A stretch of DNA of 64,000 bases from Actinomycetota bacterium (GTDB taxonomy: Bacteria > Actinomycetota > Thermoleophilia > Gaiellales > Gaiellaceae): positions 62,001 to 126,000 of the forward strand of contig VAWW01000013.1 in assembly GCA_005884575.1 (NCBI GenBank), in the 5' to 3' direction. Under the pieces are notes generated by a model. It saw nothing but the letters and a program-made list of their open reading frames with translations, searched no databases and was not told the origin of the DNA. The translations under genes were made by a program, and so were the position numbers. Of this stretch, positions 8,247 through 19,028 are shown one piece after another (position 1 is the stretch's first letter; each line of letters begins with the position of its first letter).

Positions 8247-8810
8247 GTGAAATTCGCAGCGACAGCGATCGTCCTCACCGCTGCCCTGGTCACCGGGGGC
8301 TGCGGCGGCGGCTCGAGCAAGAGCTCGGCTCCGCCTGCCGCCTCGACCCAGGCTCCCGCGACGACCGCGCCGCCCGCGGCGACGACGGCGCCCGCACCGG
8401 CACCGAGCGCGAGCCCGAGGAACACCTGCCTCGACGTCCCGGCGCCACTGATGCGGCGGCTCCAGAGCCACGTCGTCCTCACGGGCGGCCGGCTCAGCCA
8501 TGTGCAGGCCGTGACGACGAAGGCATTCCCCGGGATCTACTTCATCTCGGCACGCGTGGACGGCGGCGGCGCGAAGAACCTGGTCGCGACCTGGGCGACC
8601 CAGCGACTCGGCGGCAACGCACCCGTCTACGCCGTGGACGGAAACGCGGCGCTGGTGTCTCTCTACGGAGGCGTGCGGGCGAAGATCCCGGAGCTGCACG
8701 CCACGGTCCCCGGCGCCTACAAGTCACGCGTCTGCGCAGCCGGCCCCGACGCTCCGCAGGGCGAAGACGCCCCGATCGGCGGCGGAGGCGGCGCCCCGGC
8801 GACGAAGTAG
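8247..8810 (+). CDS. Secreted or lipoprotein-like protein with Ala/Pro/Thr-rich linker
   Basis: A 187-residue hypothetical protein. From the GTG at 8247 it begins MKFAATAIVLTAALVTGGCGGG, a signal-like sequence ending in a weak lipobox (VTGGC). A low-complexity Ala/Pro/Thr linker of about 40 residues follows, as in actinobacterial surface proteins. The remaining domain (about 120 residues) has conserved-looking patches such as GIYFISARVDGGG and PVYAVDGNAALVSLYGG, suggesting a small alpha/beta ligand domain. A GTG at 8229 is an alternative start; neither has a clear ribosome binding site. I do not recognise the family. It is convergent with the Opp system 1 ATPase gene. Confidence 0.72.
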   Translation: MKFAATAIVLTAALVTGGCGGGSSKSSAPPAASTQAPATTAPPAATTAPAPAPSASPRNTCLDVPAPLMRRLQSHVVLTGGRLSHVQAVTTKAFPGIYFISARVDGGGAKNLVATWATQRLGGNAPVYAVDGNAALVSLYGGVRAKIPELHATVPGAYKSRVCAAGPDAPQGEDAPIGGGGGAPATK

Positions 8811-8813
8811 CCG

Positions 8814-9856
8814 CTAAGCCGCCGTGGTTTCGAGCGGCTTGATCACCTCGGCGAAGTGACAGGCGCTCGGATGGCCGTGACCGCGGTCGATCAGCGCGGG
8901 CTCTTCCTCGGCGCAGATCTGCTGCGCCTTCCAGCAGCGGGTGCGGAAGCGGCAGCCGGAGGGAGGATTCGCCGGGCTCGGCACGTCGCCCTCGAGGACG
9001 ATCCGCTTGCGCTTCCCGCGCAGCGACGGATCCTCGATCGGCACCGCGGAGAGCAGCGCCTGCGTGTACGGGTGCGTCGGCCGCTCGTAGATGTCCTGTT
9101 TCGATCCGATCTCGACGACCTTGCCGAGGTACATCACCGCGACGCGGTCGGAGACGTGGCGGACGACGGAGAGGTCGTGCGCGACGAAGATGTAGGTCAG
9201 TCCGAAGTCCCGCTGCAGGGACTCGAGGAGGTTCACGACCTGTGCGCGGATCGAGACGTCGAGCGCCGAGACGGGCTCGTCGAGGATCAGGAGCTGCGGG
9301 TTGAGCGCGAGTGACCGCGCGATCCCGATCCGCTGCCGCTGGCCGCCCGAGAACTCGTTCGGGAACCGGTTCGCGTGCTCCGGCGAGAGGCCGACCGTTC
9401 GCAACAGCTCGTTGACTCGCGCCTTGCCGGCCTGTCCGCGGTAGCTGCCGTGGATCCGCAACGGCTCGCTGACGATGTCGCGCACCGTCATCCGCGGGTT
9501 CAGCGACGCGTAGGGATCCTGGAAGACGATCTGCAGCTCGCGTCGCACCTCGCGCATCTGGCGGCGCGAGTAGCCGCTGATGTCGCGGCCGTTGAAGATG
9601 ATCTTCCCCTCCGTCGGCTCGATCAGCTTGAGGATCGTCCGCGACAGCGTCGTCTTCCCGCAGCCCGATTCGCCCACGAGGCCGAGCGTCTCCCCTGCCC
9701 GCAGCGACAGGTCGACCCCGTCGACGGCGTGCACCTGGCCCACCGTCCGCTTGAACAGGCCGGCCTTGATCGGGAAGTACTTGACGAGCCTCTCGACGCG
9801 GAGGATCTCGCTGCCCGCCGCCGCCGGAGTGTGGATCGACTCGACCGGTTGGGCGC

Positions 9857-9860
<4 letters not shown>
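8814..9860 (-). CDS. Oligopeptide ABC transporter ATP-binding protein, OppF type (system 1)
   Basis: A 348-residue ATPase of the Dpp/Opp class, the second of two nucleotide-binding subunits. Walker A is GESGCGKTT, the Q-loop lies in [15 protein letters not shown], the ABC signature is FSGGQRQR and Walker B is LLILDEP; the switch His is in VAHDLS. The C-terminal oligopeptide-transporter extension carries [14 protein letters not shown], a Cys cluster found in this subfamily. The ATG at 9860 overlaps the OppD-type stop by 4 bp (ATGA). A much longer frame upstream is rejected because it runs through oppD. It is the last gene of the SBP-B-C-D-F operon. Confidence 0.92.
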
Positions 9861-10883
<1,023 letters not shown>

Positions 10884-10891
<8 letters not shown>

Positions 10892-11870
10892 GGATTCGGC
10901 GCTGGGTCGGGTCGAGCGCGTCCCGCAGCCCGTCCCCGATGAAGTTGACGCAGAGGATGATCAGCACGATCGTCAGACCCGGCATCGTCACGAGCCACCA
11001 GAGGTTCAGGCCGGCCGCCTGTCCGTCGGCGATCAGCGTTCCGAGCGAGAGGTCGAGGCCGAAGCCGAGGAAGGAGATCGTCGACTCGTTCAGGATCGCG
11101 AGGCCCGTGAGCAGTGTCGCGGCGACGACGATCGGGCCGATGGTGTTCGGGAGGATGTGCCGGAACATGATCCGGAAGTTGCCGGAGCCGGACGCCTTCG
11201 CAGCCTCGACGTACTCCTTCTCCTTCAGCGACAGGAAGCTGCCGCGGACAATGCGGGCGATGTTCGTCCAGAACAACAGGCCGAGCAGGAGTGCGAGCCG
11301 TACGGGCGAGCCGTGCCCGAGGTACTTCGCCGCCACGAGCAGCACGGCGAGCGCGGGCACGACGAGGAAGAGGTCGGTAGTGCGCATCAGCAGGTTGTCG
11401 ATCCAGCCGCCGAAGTAGCCCGAGCAGGCGCCGATGAGGATCCCGATCAGACTCGCGATCCCCGCGACGAGCAGCGACACCTGCTCCGTCGCGCGGATGC
11501 CGTAGAGCGTTCGGCTGAAGTAGTCGCGCCCGATCTGGTCGGTCCCGAAGAAGTGGTGGCCGGCGAAGGTCGGAGAGACGGTGATGTCTGCGCTCGGCAG
11601 CGTCGGGTCGTACGGGGCGATCTGCCCCGCGAACGCTCCCGCGACGAAGATCACGATCAGCAGCACGATGCCGACCATCGCCAGCCGGTGGCGGAAGAAG
11701 CGCGCGCGGGCATACGACCACTGGCTCCGCGCCCTGACCTCGAGCCCGTGCTCGTAGGTCGTGATCGTGTGGTCCGCGACACCGGCCTGGATCTCGGTCA
11801 TCTCCATCCCGGGCTGGGTGCCGATCGAGCCCGTGCCGACGAGCGGCGGCTCGTGGAGCCTGTCAGTCAT
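10884..11870 (-). CDS. Peptide ABC transporter permease, OppC type (system 1)
   Basis: A 328-residue inner-membrane permease with a hydrophilic N-terminal tail of about 60 residues, a first transmembrane segment (LAMVGIVLLIVIFVAGAFAG), the GTDQIGRDYFSR motif after it as in DppC/OppC, and a five-helix BPD_transp_1 core. The EAA-like coupling loop reads EYVEAAKASGSGNFRIMFRHILPN and contacts the ATPases. The protein ends IGDGLRDALDPTQRR, the usual OppC tail. It overlaps its neighbours on both sides by 8 bp. Confidence 0.92.
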
Positions 11871-12828
11871 AGCGGATCCGCGGGTCGAGGAAGCCGTACA
11901 CGAGGTCGGCGATGAGGTTGAAGATGATCACCATGACGGCCACGACCATCAGCCACGCCATCACCGGGTACGGGTCGCCGGACGTGAGCGCGACGACGAA
12001 GTAGTGGCCCATCCCGTCGAGCGTGAACACCTGCTCCGTGACGAACGCGCCGGCGAAGAGCGCGCCGAAGTCGATCGCGATCTGCGTCGTCAGCGGGATC
12101 AACGCGTTCCGGAACACGTGCTTCCCGATCACGCGCCACTCGGGCAACCCTTTTGCGCGGGCCGTCCGCGTGTAGTCCGAGTTGATCACCTCGAGCATCG
12201 AGGCGCGCATGTAACGGCTGTACCCGGCGACGCTCAGGGCGCAGAGCGCGATCACGGGCAGCGCAAGATGCTGGATTCGGTCGAGCAGCCAGTATTTCGG
12301 GTTGTCCGACGAGAGCTGAGCCGTATAGAAGATCCGCAGGTGCCATTTCAGGTAGATGTTGGTGAAGATCACCTGGAGGATCAGCGCGAGCCAGAAGACG
12401 GGCATCGCGAATCCGATGAAGCTCAGGGTCGTCGCGGTGTAGTCGAAGATCGAGTACTGGCGGATCGCCGACAGGATCCCGATCGCGACGCCGATCAGCA
12501 CCGAGAGCACGAGGACGATGACGAGCAGCTCGATCGTGTGCCAGAGGACGCGCTCGAGGTTCGGCCAGACGGGATCGCCGTTCGAGAGGTTGTTGCCGAA
12601 CTTGTGCAGGACCGCGTCCTGCACCCAGAGCCAGTAGCGCTCGAAGACCGACGCGTCGAGGTGCTTCGCGTGGGCGATCACCTTGATGTCCGCCGGCGTC
12701 AGGTGCGTGTTCGAGTAGAGATCCGCCAGCGGGTTGGACGACAGCGCGACAAAGACGAAGATCAGGAAGCTGGCCGCAACCAGGACGGGGATCGAATAGA
12801 GGAGGCGCCGCGCGATGAAGGTGAGCAT
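11863..12828 (-). CDS. Peptide ABC transporter permease, OppB type (system 1)
   Basis: A 321-residue permease with the OppB/DppB pattern: an N-terminal membrane anchor (RRLLYSIPVLVAASFLIFVFVAL), a hydrophilic extracytoplasmic domain of about 90 residues, then five transmembrane helices. The coupling loop is DYTRTARAKGLPEWRVIGKHVFRNAL, and the end is LVYGFLDPRIRYD. It partners the OppC-type subunit in one channel. A 91-bp gap with two hairpins separates it from the upstream binding-protein gene, while the three downstream genes overlap. That arrangement would give more binding protein than membrane subunits. Confidence 0.92.
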   Translation of the reverse strand: MLTFIARRLLYSIPVLVAASFLIFVFVALSSNPLADLYSNTHLTPADIKVIAHAKHLDASVFERYWLWVQDAVLHKFGNNLSNGDPVWPNLERVLWHTIELLVIVLVLSVLIGVAIGILSAIRQYSIFDYTATTLSFIGFAMPVFWLALILQVIFTNIYLKWHLRIFYTAQLSSDNPKYWLLDRIQHLALPVIALCALSVAGYSRYMRASMLEVINSDYTRTARAKGLPEWRVIGKHVFRNALIPLTTQIAIDFGALFAGAFVTEQVFTLDGMGHYFVVALTSGDPYPVMAWLMVVAVMVIIFNLIADLVYGFLDPRIRYD

Positions 12829-12852
12829 CGGGTGATCTCCCAGTAGGCGAGG

Positions 12853-12913
12853 CCCGCCCCGGGCGCAAGGCCCGGAGCGGGGACTCTACCCTGGAACCGG
12901 TTCTACCGAACCG
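12853..12913 (-). other. Two intercistronic hairpins between the binding-protein gene and the oppB-type gene
   Basis: In the 91-bp gap, GCCCGGAGCGGG (12870-12881) and CCCGCCCCGGGC (12853-12864) form a 12-bp stem (one G-U pair) around a 5-base loop on the transcribed strand. CGGTTC/GAACCG (12898-12903 and 12908-12913) form a second stem with a 4-base loop. No long U-tract follows on the minus strand. Such hairpins after a substrate-binding-protein gene commonly stabilise the upstream message or partly terminate transcription; which applies here is inference. Confidence 0.55.
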
Positions 12914-12919
12914 ATTTTC

Positions 12920-14596
12920 CTACTTGTTCAGCCACCAATCCTCGGCGTTGTAGAACGGCCCCTGGTTGGTGGCGTTGTCCCTCATGCCCGTGACGTACGA
13001 GTGGTACACGAGGAACGTGGGCTTCTGGTAGAGCGGCACCGAGGGGACGTCGTTCCCGATCAGGGCGTCCGCGGCGTTGACGATCGCCGCCCGCTTCTTG
13101 GGATCGAGCTCGTGGTCGCCCTGGTGCAGGAGGGCGGTCGCCCTCGTGTTGCAGTAGTTCATGAAGTTCGAGGTGCCGCCCTTGTTCGGGCAGCTCCAGA
13201 TCGCCGTGCTCCCCTGCGGATCCGGGGTGCCCGACCACGCGAACATGAAGAGGTCCCACGTGCCGGCGGTCAGATCCTGGCCGAACGCGATGTTGGACGG
13301 CTTGAAGTTGTTCGTCAGGTCGAAGCCGTTCGCCTTCGCCCGCGCCTGGATGATCTGGAACGCGAGCTCGCGGAGCTGGTTGCCCTTCGTCGATTCGAAG
13401 GAGAACGACAGCCGCGTCCCGTTGCACGAGTAGATCCCGTCGCCGCCCTTCTTGCAGCCGTGGGACTCGAGCAGGGACGCCGCCTTCTTCGGGTTGTAGT
13501 CCCACTTGTTGAAGTGGGCCTGATACTGCGGGAAGTTGCTGAGGTAGATGACGTTGTCCAGCGGCTTCAGGGACGGGTTCAGCTTGCTGAACAGCGTCTT
13601 CAGGACCTCGCGCCGGTCGATCGACATCATCAGCGCACGCCTGACCCACGGGTTCCGCGCGAGCGGGTTGCCCTTCGGGCCGAGCTGGATGTCGATGTGC
13701 TCGAACTGCGCGCCGAGGCTCGACTGCACCTTCAGACCCGCCGTCGTCCGGAGCTCGGCGAGCGGCAGCTGGGGCTGCGGGTAGATCGCGTCGACCTCGC
13801 CGCCCTTGACCTGCTGGATCTCCGTGTTCGAGTCGGTCAAGTACCGGAAGATGACCGAGTTCAGGTAGGCCTTGTGCGGCCCCCAGTAGTTCGGGTTGCG
13901 GATCAGGGTCAGCTGGCTGCCCTTCGCCCAGTTCTTGACGAGGAACGGGCCGCTGCCGATCGGCTGGCCGGTCTTCGGGTTGTCGAGGTTGTTGATGAAG
14001 ACCTTGGTGTAGTCCTGGCCGGAGAGCGCGTGCGCGGGCAGGATGCCGAGGGCCCCGAGGAAGAGCTCCTTCCAGCCGGCGAACGGCTGCTTGAACGTGA
14101 ACTGAACTGTCTTCGGGTCGATGACCTTCGTCTTGTTGATCAGGTCGTAGCCCGTGCGCGAGACCCAGCCGCCGCCCGACGGCGCCTTGTCGATGCTGGT
14201 GTCGAGCGTCGTCTTCAGGGTGAAGACGAGGTCCGCCGAAGACACCGGCTTGCCGTCGCTCCACTTCGCCTTCGGGTTGATGTGGTAGGTGACCCGCATC
14301 GGGTTCAGCTGCAGATCGACCTTCGAGGCGAGCTTCAGCTGGTAGCTGAAGTTCGGGAGGATCGTGTAGATGCCGGGCATCACCATCTCTGAGACATAGG
14401 CGCCCCAGGTGTTGTTGCAGTCGTTCAGGTTGTTGTTCAGGCACGGCGGCTCCTGCTCCGCACCGAACAGCAGCGTTCCGCCCACCTTCACCTTCGCGGC
14501 CGCTGCATGATCGGGACGGGCAGACGCCGTGGCGACCAGGCCGAGAGTGAGCGCGAGCACACACGCCCCCACGAGCCATAGACGACGTCGATGCAT
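12920..14596 (-). CDS. Peptide ABC transporter substrate-binding protein, family 5 (system 1)
   Basis: A 558-residue extracellular solute-binding protein of the DppA/OppA class. The ATG at 14596 has GGAGGGA just upstream and starts MHRRRLWLVGACVLALTLGL, a Sec signal with likely cleavage after ATASA. There is no lipobox at the end of the hydrophobic core. The mature protein shows the SBP_bac_5 layout: VGGTLLFGAEQEP at the N terminus, KWSDGKPVSSADLVFTLK and GSGPFLVKNW in the first lobe, and C-terminal FMFAWSGTPDPQG. It heads the SBP-oppBCDF operon. Substrate is probably oligopeptides, but family 5 proteins also bind sugars and nickel chelates. Confidence 0.92.
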   Translation of the reverse strand: MHRRRLWLVGACVLALTLGLVATASARPDHAAAAKVKVGGTLLFGAEQEPPCLNNNLNDCNNTWGAYVSEMVMPGIYTILPNFSYQLKLASKVDLQLNPMRVTYHINPKAKWSDGKPVSSADLVFTLKTTLDTSIDKAPSGGGWVSRTGYDLINKTKVIDPKTVQFTFKQPFAGWKELFLGALGILPAHALSGQDYTKVFINNLDNPKTGQPIGSGPFLVKNWAKGSQLTLIRNPNYWGPHKAYLNSVIFRYLTDSNTEIQQVKGGEVDAIYPQPQLPLAELRTTAGLKVQSSLGAQFEHIDIQLGPKGNPLARNPWVRRALMMSIDRREVLKTLFSKLNPSLKPLDNVIYLSNFPQYQAHFNKWDYNPKKAASLLESHGCKKGGDGIYSCNGTRLSFSFESTKGNQLRELAFQIIQARAKANGFDLTNNFKPSNIAFGQDLTAGTWDLFMFAWSGTPDPQGSTAIWSCPNKGGTSNFMNYCNTRATALLHQGDHELDPKKRAAIVNAADALIGNDVPSVPLYQKPTFLVYHSYVTGMRDNATNQGPFYNAEDWWLNK

Positions 14597-14646
14597 CGTT
14601 CCCTCCGTTTCGCTGCGCGCTGAGGGGATTCCGGCGCGCATTTCCA

Positions 14647-14668
14647 CACGTGCCCGGTCGAGCACGTG
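14647..14668. promoter_or_regulatory. Candidate operator: inverted CACGTGC repeat upstream of Opp system 1
   Basis: CACGTGC (14647-14653) and GCACGTG (14662-14668) are exact reverse complements separated by 8 bases, centred about 60 bp upstream of the binding-protein start. The symmetry and location suit a dimeric repressor site or a 5'UTR structure. No regulator gene is adjacent, so the binding protein is unknown. Confidence 0.4.
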
Positions 14669-14701
14669 GCTCTCGTCCAGGTGAGACGCGCGGGGAGTAT
14701 A

Positions 14702-14765
14702 AGAGTTAGTGGCCGGTATCATTTGGAAAGCCGAAACGGCCGATAGATCCTCAGGTGCTAACTCT
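14702..14765. promoter_or_regulatory. Widely spaced inverted repeat in the divergent promoter region
   Basis: AGAGTTAG (14702-14709) and CTAACTCT (14758-14765) are exact inverted copies 48 bp apart, in the 196-bp region between the Opp system 1 binding protein and the zf-HC2 gene. The second copy lies 28 bp before the zf-HC2 start codon. It could be a paired operator; chance is also possible for 8-bp arms. Confidence 0.3.
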
Positions 14766-14792
14766 CCCGGCCCCCGTGCGTCTGACTGATCG

Positions 14793-15242
14793 ATGATGGG
14801 TCCGACCCTGTACTGCGACCGTGCCCGCATGTGGGCGTCTCTCGCTGTGGACGGCGAGATCTCCGAGGTGGAGCGCGACTCGCTGCGGGCGCACGTCGCC
14901 GTCTGCCCCGCCTGCGAGGCCTGGGCGGCAGGTGTCGTCGACCTCGCCCAGACGCTCCGAACGGCCCCCCTGGCCGAGCCGAGCCGGACGCTGTTCGACC
15001 CGCCCATCCGGTCGAGGCACCTCCAGCTGCGCGCGCTCCAGCTCGCAGCCGCGGCCGCCGCGGTCGCAGCATCGGTCGGCCTCGGCCACCTCGCGGCGTC
15101 GCTGACGTCTCCGGCCGGAGGGAAGGCGCCCTCCCGCGCCGCGATCGCCGCTACGCAGGAGCCGTACATCGAGCAGCAGCAGCTCGCTCTGCTCGGCCGC
15201 GCTGCCGAGCGCACTCCGCGCGGCCGCGTCGTCCCGGTCTAA
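14793..15242 (+). CDS. zf-HC2 anti-sigma-factor-like membrane protein
   Basis: A 149-residue protein starting MMGPTLYCDRARMWASLAVDGEISEVE. It contains the zinc-finger anti-sigma pattern His-x3-Cys-x2-Cys in LRAHVAVCPACEAW (about residues 34-47), preceded by a conserved-type Cys at residue 8. A hydrophobic Ala-rich segment (LQLAAAAAAVAASVGLGHLAA, about 83-103) is a likely membrane helix, followed by a short outer tail rich in Gln, Ala and Arg. This is the layout of an anti-sigma factor for an ECF sigma factor, yet no sigma gene is next to it. It may be an orphan, or its partner may be encoded elsewhere. Confidence 0.7.
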   Translation: MMGPTLYCDRARMWASLAVDGEISEVERDSLRAHVAVCPACEAWAAGVVDLAQTLRTAPLAEPSRTLFDPPIRSRHLQLRALQLAAAAAAVAASVGLGHLAASLTSPAGGKAPSRAAIAATQEPYIEQQQLALLGRAAERTPRGRVVPV

Positions 15243-15278
15243 GCCGCCCGGCGGCCCGCCCTCTATGCTCCTGCGACC

Positions 15279-16055
15279 GTGGGCGACCTCGGCGTAGCAC
15301 CCCTCGTCCGCCGCCGGGGGCGCCTGCTGGCGCTGACGTTCCGCACCGGGCGCCGCTTCGTCTTGGACTTCGTCCCGTTCGCCGCGCTCATCCTGCTCTA
15401 CGGCGAGCTGCGGGGGCTCGTCCACGTGATCCGGCCGCACCCGTACTACCTGCCGCAGCTGCACGCCGAGCGTTGGCTCTTCGGCGGTCACGTTCCGACC
15501 GTCGACCTCCAGCACTGGCTGTGGGCCGGGCACGAGCGGTGGCTCGATCACGCGCTGCTCTTCGTCACGAACATCCACTCGGTCGTTCCCATCACGCTGG
15601 CGTTCCTCTTGTGGCTGCGGCGACGCCCTCTCTTCTACCGCTTCGCCGCGTCGACGGTTGTCCTTTCGTATGCGGCCGTCGTGACGTTCCTGCTCTACCC
15701 GGCGGCGCCGCCATGGGCCGCGGGAAAGATCGGCCTGCTCGACGTCGTGGAGATCGGCGGCCCTGAGGGCGCGACCTCGACGGGGGTGATCCACGGGAAC
15801 CCGTACGCTGCCATCCCGTCGCTGCACGCCGGTTACGCGTTCATGGTCTTCCTGATGATCGCGTCGCTCACGTGGCCGACGCGGCACCGCCGGCTCGCCG
15901 TCGCCGCGGCGGCGCTCTACCCCGCTGTGCAATCGTTCGCCGTCGTCTACACGGCCAACCACTACGTGGTCGACGTGCTGATCGGCTACGCGTTCGCCGC
16001 CGCCGCGTACTTCAGTGTCCGCACAGTCTGGCGGCGCCGCGGCTTTCCCGGCTAG
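15279..16055 (+). CDS. PAP2-superfamily membrane phosphatase (Aur1/Ipt1-like)
   Basis: A 258-residue integral membrane enzyme with about six hydrophobic segments. The phosphatase signature is split: C2 in IPSLHAGYAFMV (about 178-189) and C3 in VVYTANHYVVDVLIGY (about 223-238). These hold the catalytic His residues and the Asp of the PAP2 active site facing outward. The N-terminal PYYLPQLHAERWLFG and the missing classical C1 (KxxxxxxRP) resemble inositol phosphotransferase/Aur1-like members. It may dephosphorylate or transfer a lipid phosphate. GTG start. Its stop overlaps that of nagA on the other strand in a shared CTAG. Confidence 0.83.
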   Translation: MGDLGVAPLVRRRGRLLALTFRTGRRFVLDFVPFAALILLYGELRGLVHVIRPHPYYLPQLHAERWLFGGHVPTVDLQHWLWAGHERWLDHALLFVTNIHSVVPITLAFLLWLRRRPLFYRFAASTVVLSYAAVVTFLLYPAAPPWAAGKIGLLDVVEIGGPEGATSTGVIHGNPYAAIPSLHAGYAFMVFLMIASLTWPTRHRRLAVAAAALYPAVQSFAVVYTANHYVVDVLIGYAFAAAAYFSVRTVWRRRGFPG

Positions 16056-17101
16056 ACCTCGACCTCCGCGACCGGCTCGCCCTCGAGGAGCACGCTGGTG
16101 ACGGCGAGCGCGTCGTCCACGACGACGACGTCGGCGCACGTGCCGGGAGCCAGCCGCCCCGCGTCGACTCCGAGGAGTCCGGCCGGGATGCTCGTCACGC
16201 ACGGGACCGCGTCCTCGAGCGGGATGTCGAGCGCGACGAGGCGTCGCAGGCCGTCGGCGAGCGTCCGCGCGCTGCCCGCGAGGCGCCCGTCCGCCCGGCG
16301 CGCGACGCCGTCGGCGACGACGACCTCGATGCCGCCGATCGTGTAGACGCCGTCACCGCAGCCCGCTGCCGCGATCGAGTCGCTGACGAGCGCGACGCGA
16401 CCGCGGCCGCTCCGCCACGCCAGCAGCACCGGCTCAGGCGCGAGGTGGACGCCGTCGACGATCAGCTGGAGCACGACGTCGTCGCGGACGAGCGCCACAC
16501 CGGCGACGCCCGCCTCCCGCGGCCCGAGCTGGCTCATCGCGTTGAAGAGGTGCGTGACCGAGCGCGCTCCACGGTCGAAGGCGGCGTGCGCGGCGGCGGC
16601 GTCGGCGGCGGAATGACCGATCGAGACGCAGATTCCCCGGCTCACGAGCTCGTCGATCAGCGCGTCGGCGCCGGGCAGCTCGGGCGCGAGGGGCTGTCGC
16701 AGCAGCTCTTCCAGATGGGTGCCGGCGCGCGCAGGCGAGAGGAACGGCCCCTCGAGATGCGTGCCGAGGATCCGGGCGCCGGCACCGCCGACCAGGCGCG
16801 CCGCCTCGATTGCCCTCAGCGCCCGCTTCGTCTCGTCCGGCGGACTCGTGATCAACGTCGGCTGATAGGCCGTCACTCCCTGCTGGAGCAGCCGCCGCCC
16901 GAGCTCGAGCACGGCCTCCGTGTCAGCGCGCAGCAGGTCGACTCCGCCGAAGCCGTTCACCTGCAGGTCGACGAACCCTGGAAGTGCGATGCCTCGGCCT
17001 CGGCCCGCGAGCCCGACCGACTCGATGCGACCGTCCGCGACCGAGACGTCGCCGGCGACGACGCGGCCGTCGACGAGCGCCGCCTCGACTCCGAGCCTCA
17101 T
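16052..17101 (-). CDS. nagA: N-acetylglucosamine-6-phosphate deacetylase (muropeptide operon copy)
   Basis: A 349-residue amidohydrolase that converts GlcNAc-6-phosphate to glucosamine-6-phosphate and acetate. Visible are [13 protein letters not shown] (family N-terminal loop), the metal Glu in [10 protein letters not shown], metal His residues in SIGHSAA and VTHLFNAM, substrate-binding DGVHLAPE, and the catalytic Asp in [13 protein letters not shown] at 17101 overlaps the OppF-type stop (ATGA). It is the eighth and last gene of the SBP-oppB-oppC-murQ-anmK-oppD-oppF-nagA operon, where it would process the GlcNAc-6-phosphate released by MurQ. A second, clearly distinct NagA is encoded at 29517-30608. 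Confidence 0.92.
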   Translation of the reverse strand: MRLGVEAALVDGRVVAGDVSVADGRIESVGLAGRGRGIALPGFVDLQVNGFGGVDLLRADTEAVLELGRRLLQQGVTAYQPTLITSPPDETKRALRAIEAARLVGGAGARILGTHLEGPFLSPARAGTHLEELLRQPLAPELPGADALIDELVSRGICVSIGHSAADAAAAHAAFDRGARSVTHLFNAMSQLGPREAGVAGVALVRDDVVLQLIVDGVHLAPEPVLLAWRSGRGRVALVSDSIAAAGCGDGVYTIGGIEVVVADGVARRADGRLAGSARTLADGLRRLVALDIPLEDAVPCVTSIPAGLLGVDAGRLAPGTCADVVVVDDALAVTSVLLEGEPVAEVEV

Positions 17102-18044
17102 GCGGATCGCACCGCACTCACCTCGCGCGCTGCGACGTGGCAAGCCGCGGCATGCGCGGGCAGCAGCTCGAGCAGCTCAGGCCGGATCTCGCGGCAGATC
17201 TCCTCCGCGAGCGGACAGCGCGGGTGGAACGGGCAGCCGGACGGCGGCGCGGCCGGATTCGGAACCTCGCCGCGGATCGGCGCGTCGACGCGGCCCGCCT
17301 CGAGCTCCGGGTCCGGCACGGGCATCGCATCGCGCAGCGCACCGGTGTACGGATGCAGCGGCACGTCGAGCACGGCGTCCCACGGACCGAGCTCGACCAC
17401 GCGGCCGAGGTACATGACCGCGATCCGGTCGCTGAGGTGCCGCACCATCGAGAGGTCGTGGCTGATGAAGACGTAGCTCAGGCCGAGCTCGTCCCGCAGC
17501 CGCACGAGCAGGTTCATCACCTCGGCCCGCACGGAGACGTCGAGCGCCGAGACCGGCTCGTCGAGGATCAGTACGACCGGCTCGGCGGCGAGCGAGCGCG
17601 CGACGCTCACGCGCTGCCGCTGGCCGCCGGAGAGCTCGTGCGGGTAGCGATCCGCGTGTCCCGCGGCAAGTCCGACCATGCCGAGCAGCTCGGCGACGCG
17701 GCCGGCTCCGCGGGCGAGGTCGTGGACGCGCAGGACCTCGGCGATCGCGCCGCCGACGGTCTGGCGCGGGTCGAGCGACGCGTACGGATCCTGGAAGACC
17801 ATCTGAATGCGGCGGCGCCGCTCGCGCAGGCGGCGGCCGTGGAGCGCGGTCAGGTCGACGCCGTCGAACTCGATCCGCCCGCGCGTCGGCTCCTCGAGCC
17901 GGACGAGCAGCCGCGCGAGCGTCGACTTGCCGCAGCCGCTCTCACCGACGATCCCGAGCGTCTCGCCGCGCTCGAGCGCCAGGGAGACGCCTCTGAGCGC
18001 ACGCACCGGGCCGTAGTCCTTCGCGAGATCGCGCGCCTCCAGGA

Positions 18045-18048
<4 letters not shown>
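17098..18048 (-). CDS. ABC transporter ATP-binding protein, OppF type (muropeptide operon)
   Basis: A 316-residue nucleotide-binding subunit. The N terminus [25 protein letters not shown] leads to Walker [15 protein letters not shown]; the Q-loop is in [14 protein letters not shown], signature LSGGQRQR, Walker B LILDEP, switch ISHDLS. The C-terminal extension contains [17 protein letters not shown]. The GTG at 18048 shares GTGA with the OppD-type stop. It is embedded between oppD and nagA in the same operon as murQ and anmK, tying the importer to amino-sugar catabolism. Confidence 0.9.

Positions 18049-19024
<976 letters not shown>

Positions 19025-19028
<4 letters not shown>

Noticed and set aside
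8380-8420. Ala/Pro/Thr low-complexity tract as a tandem repeat element
   Set aside because: It is an imperfect codon-level linker within a secreted protein gene, not a mobile or CRISPR-like repeat.
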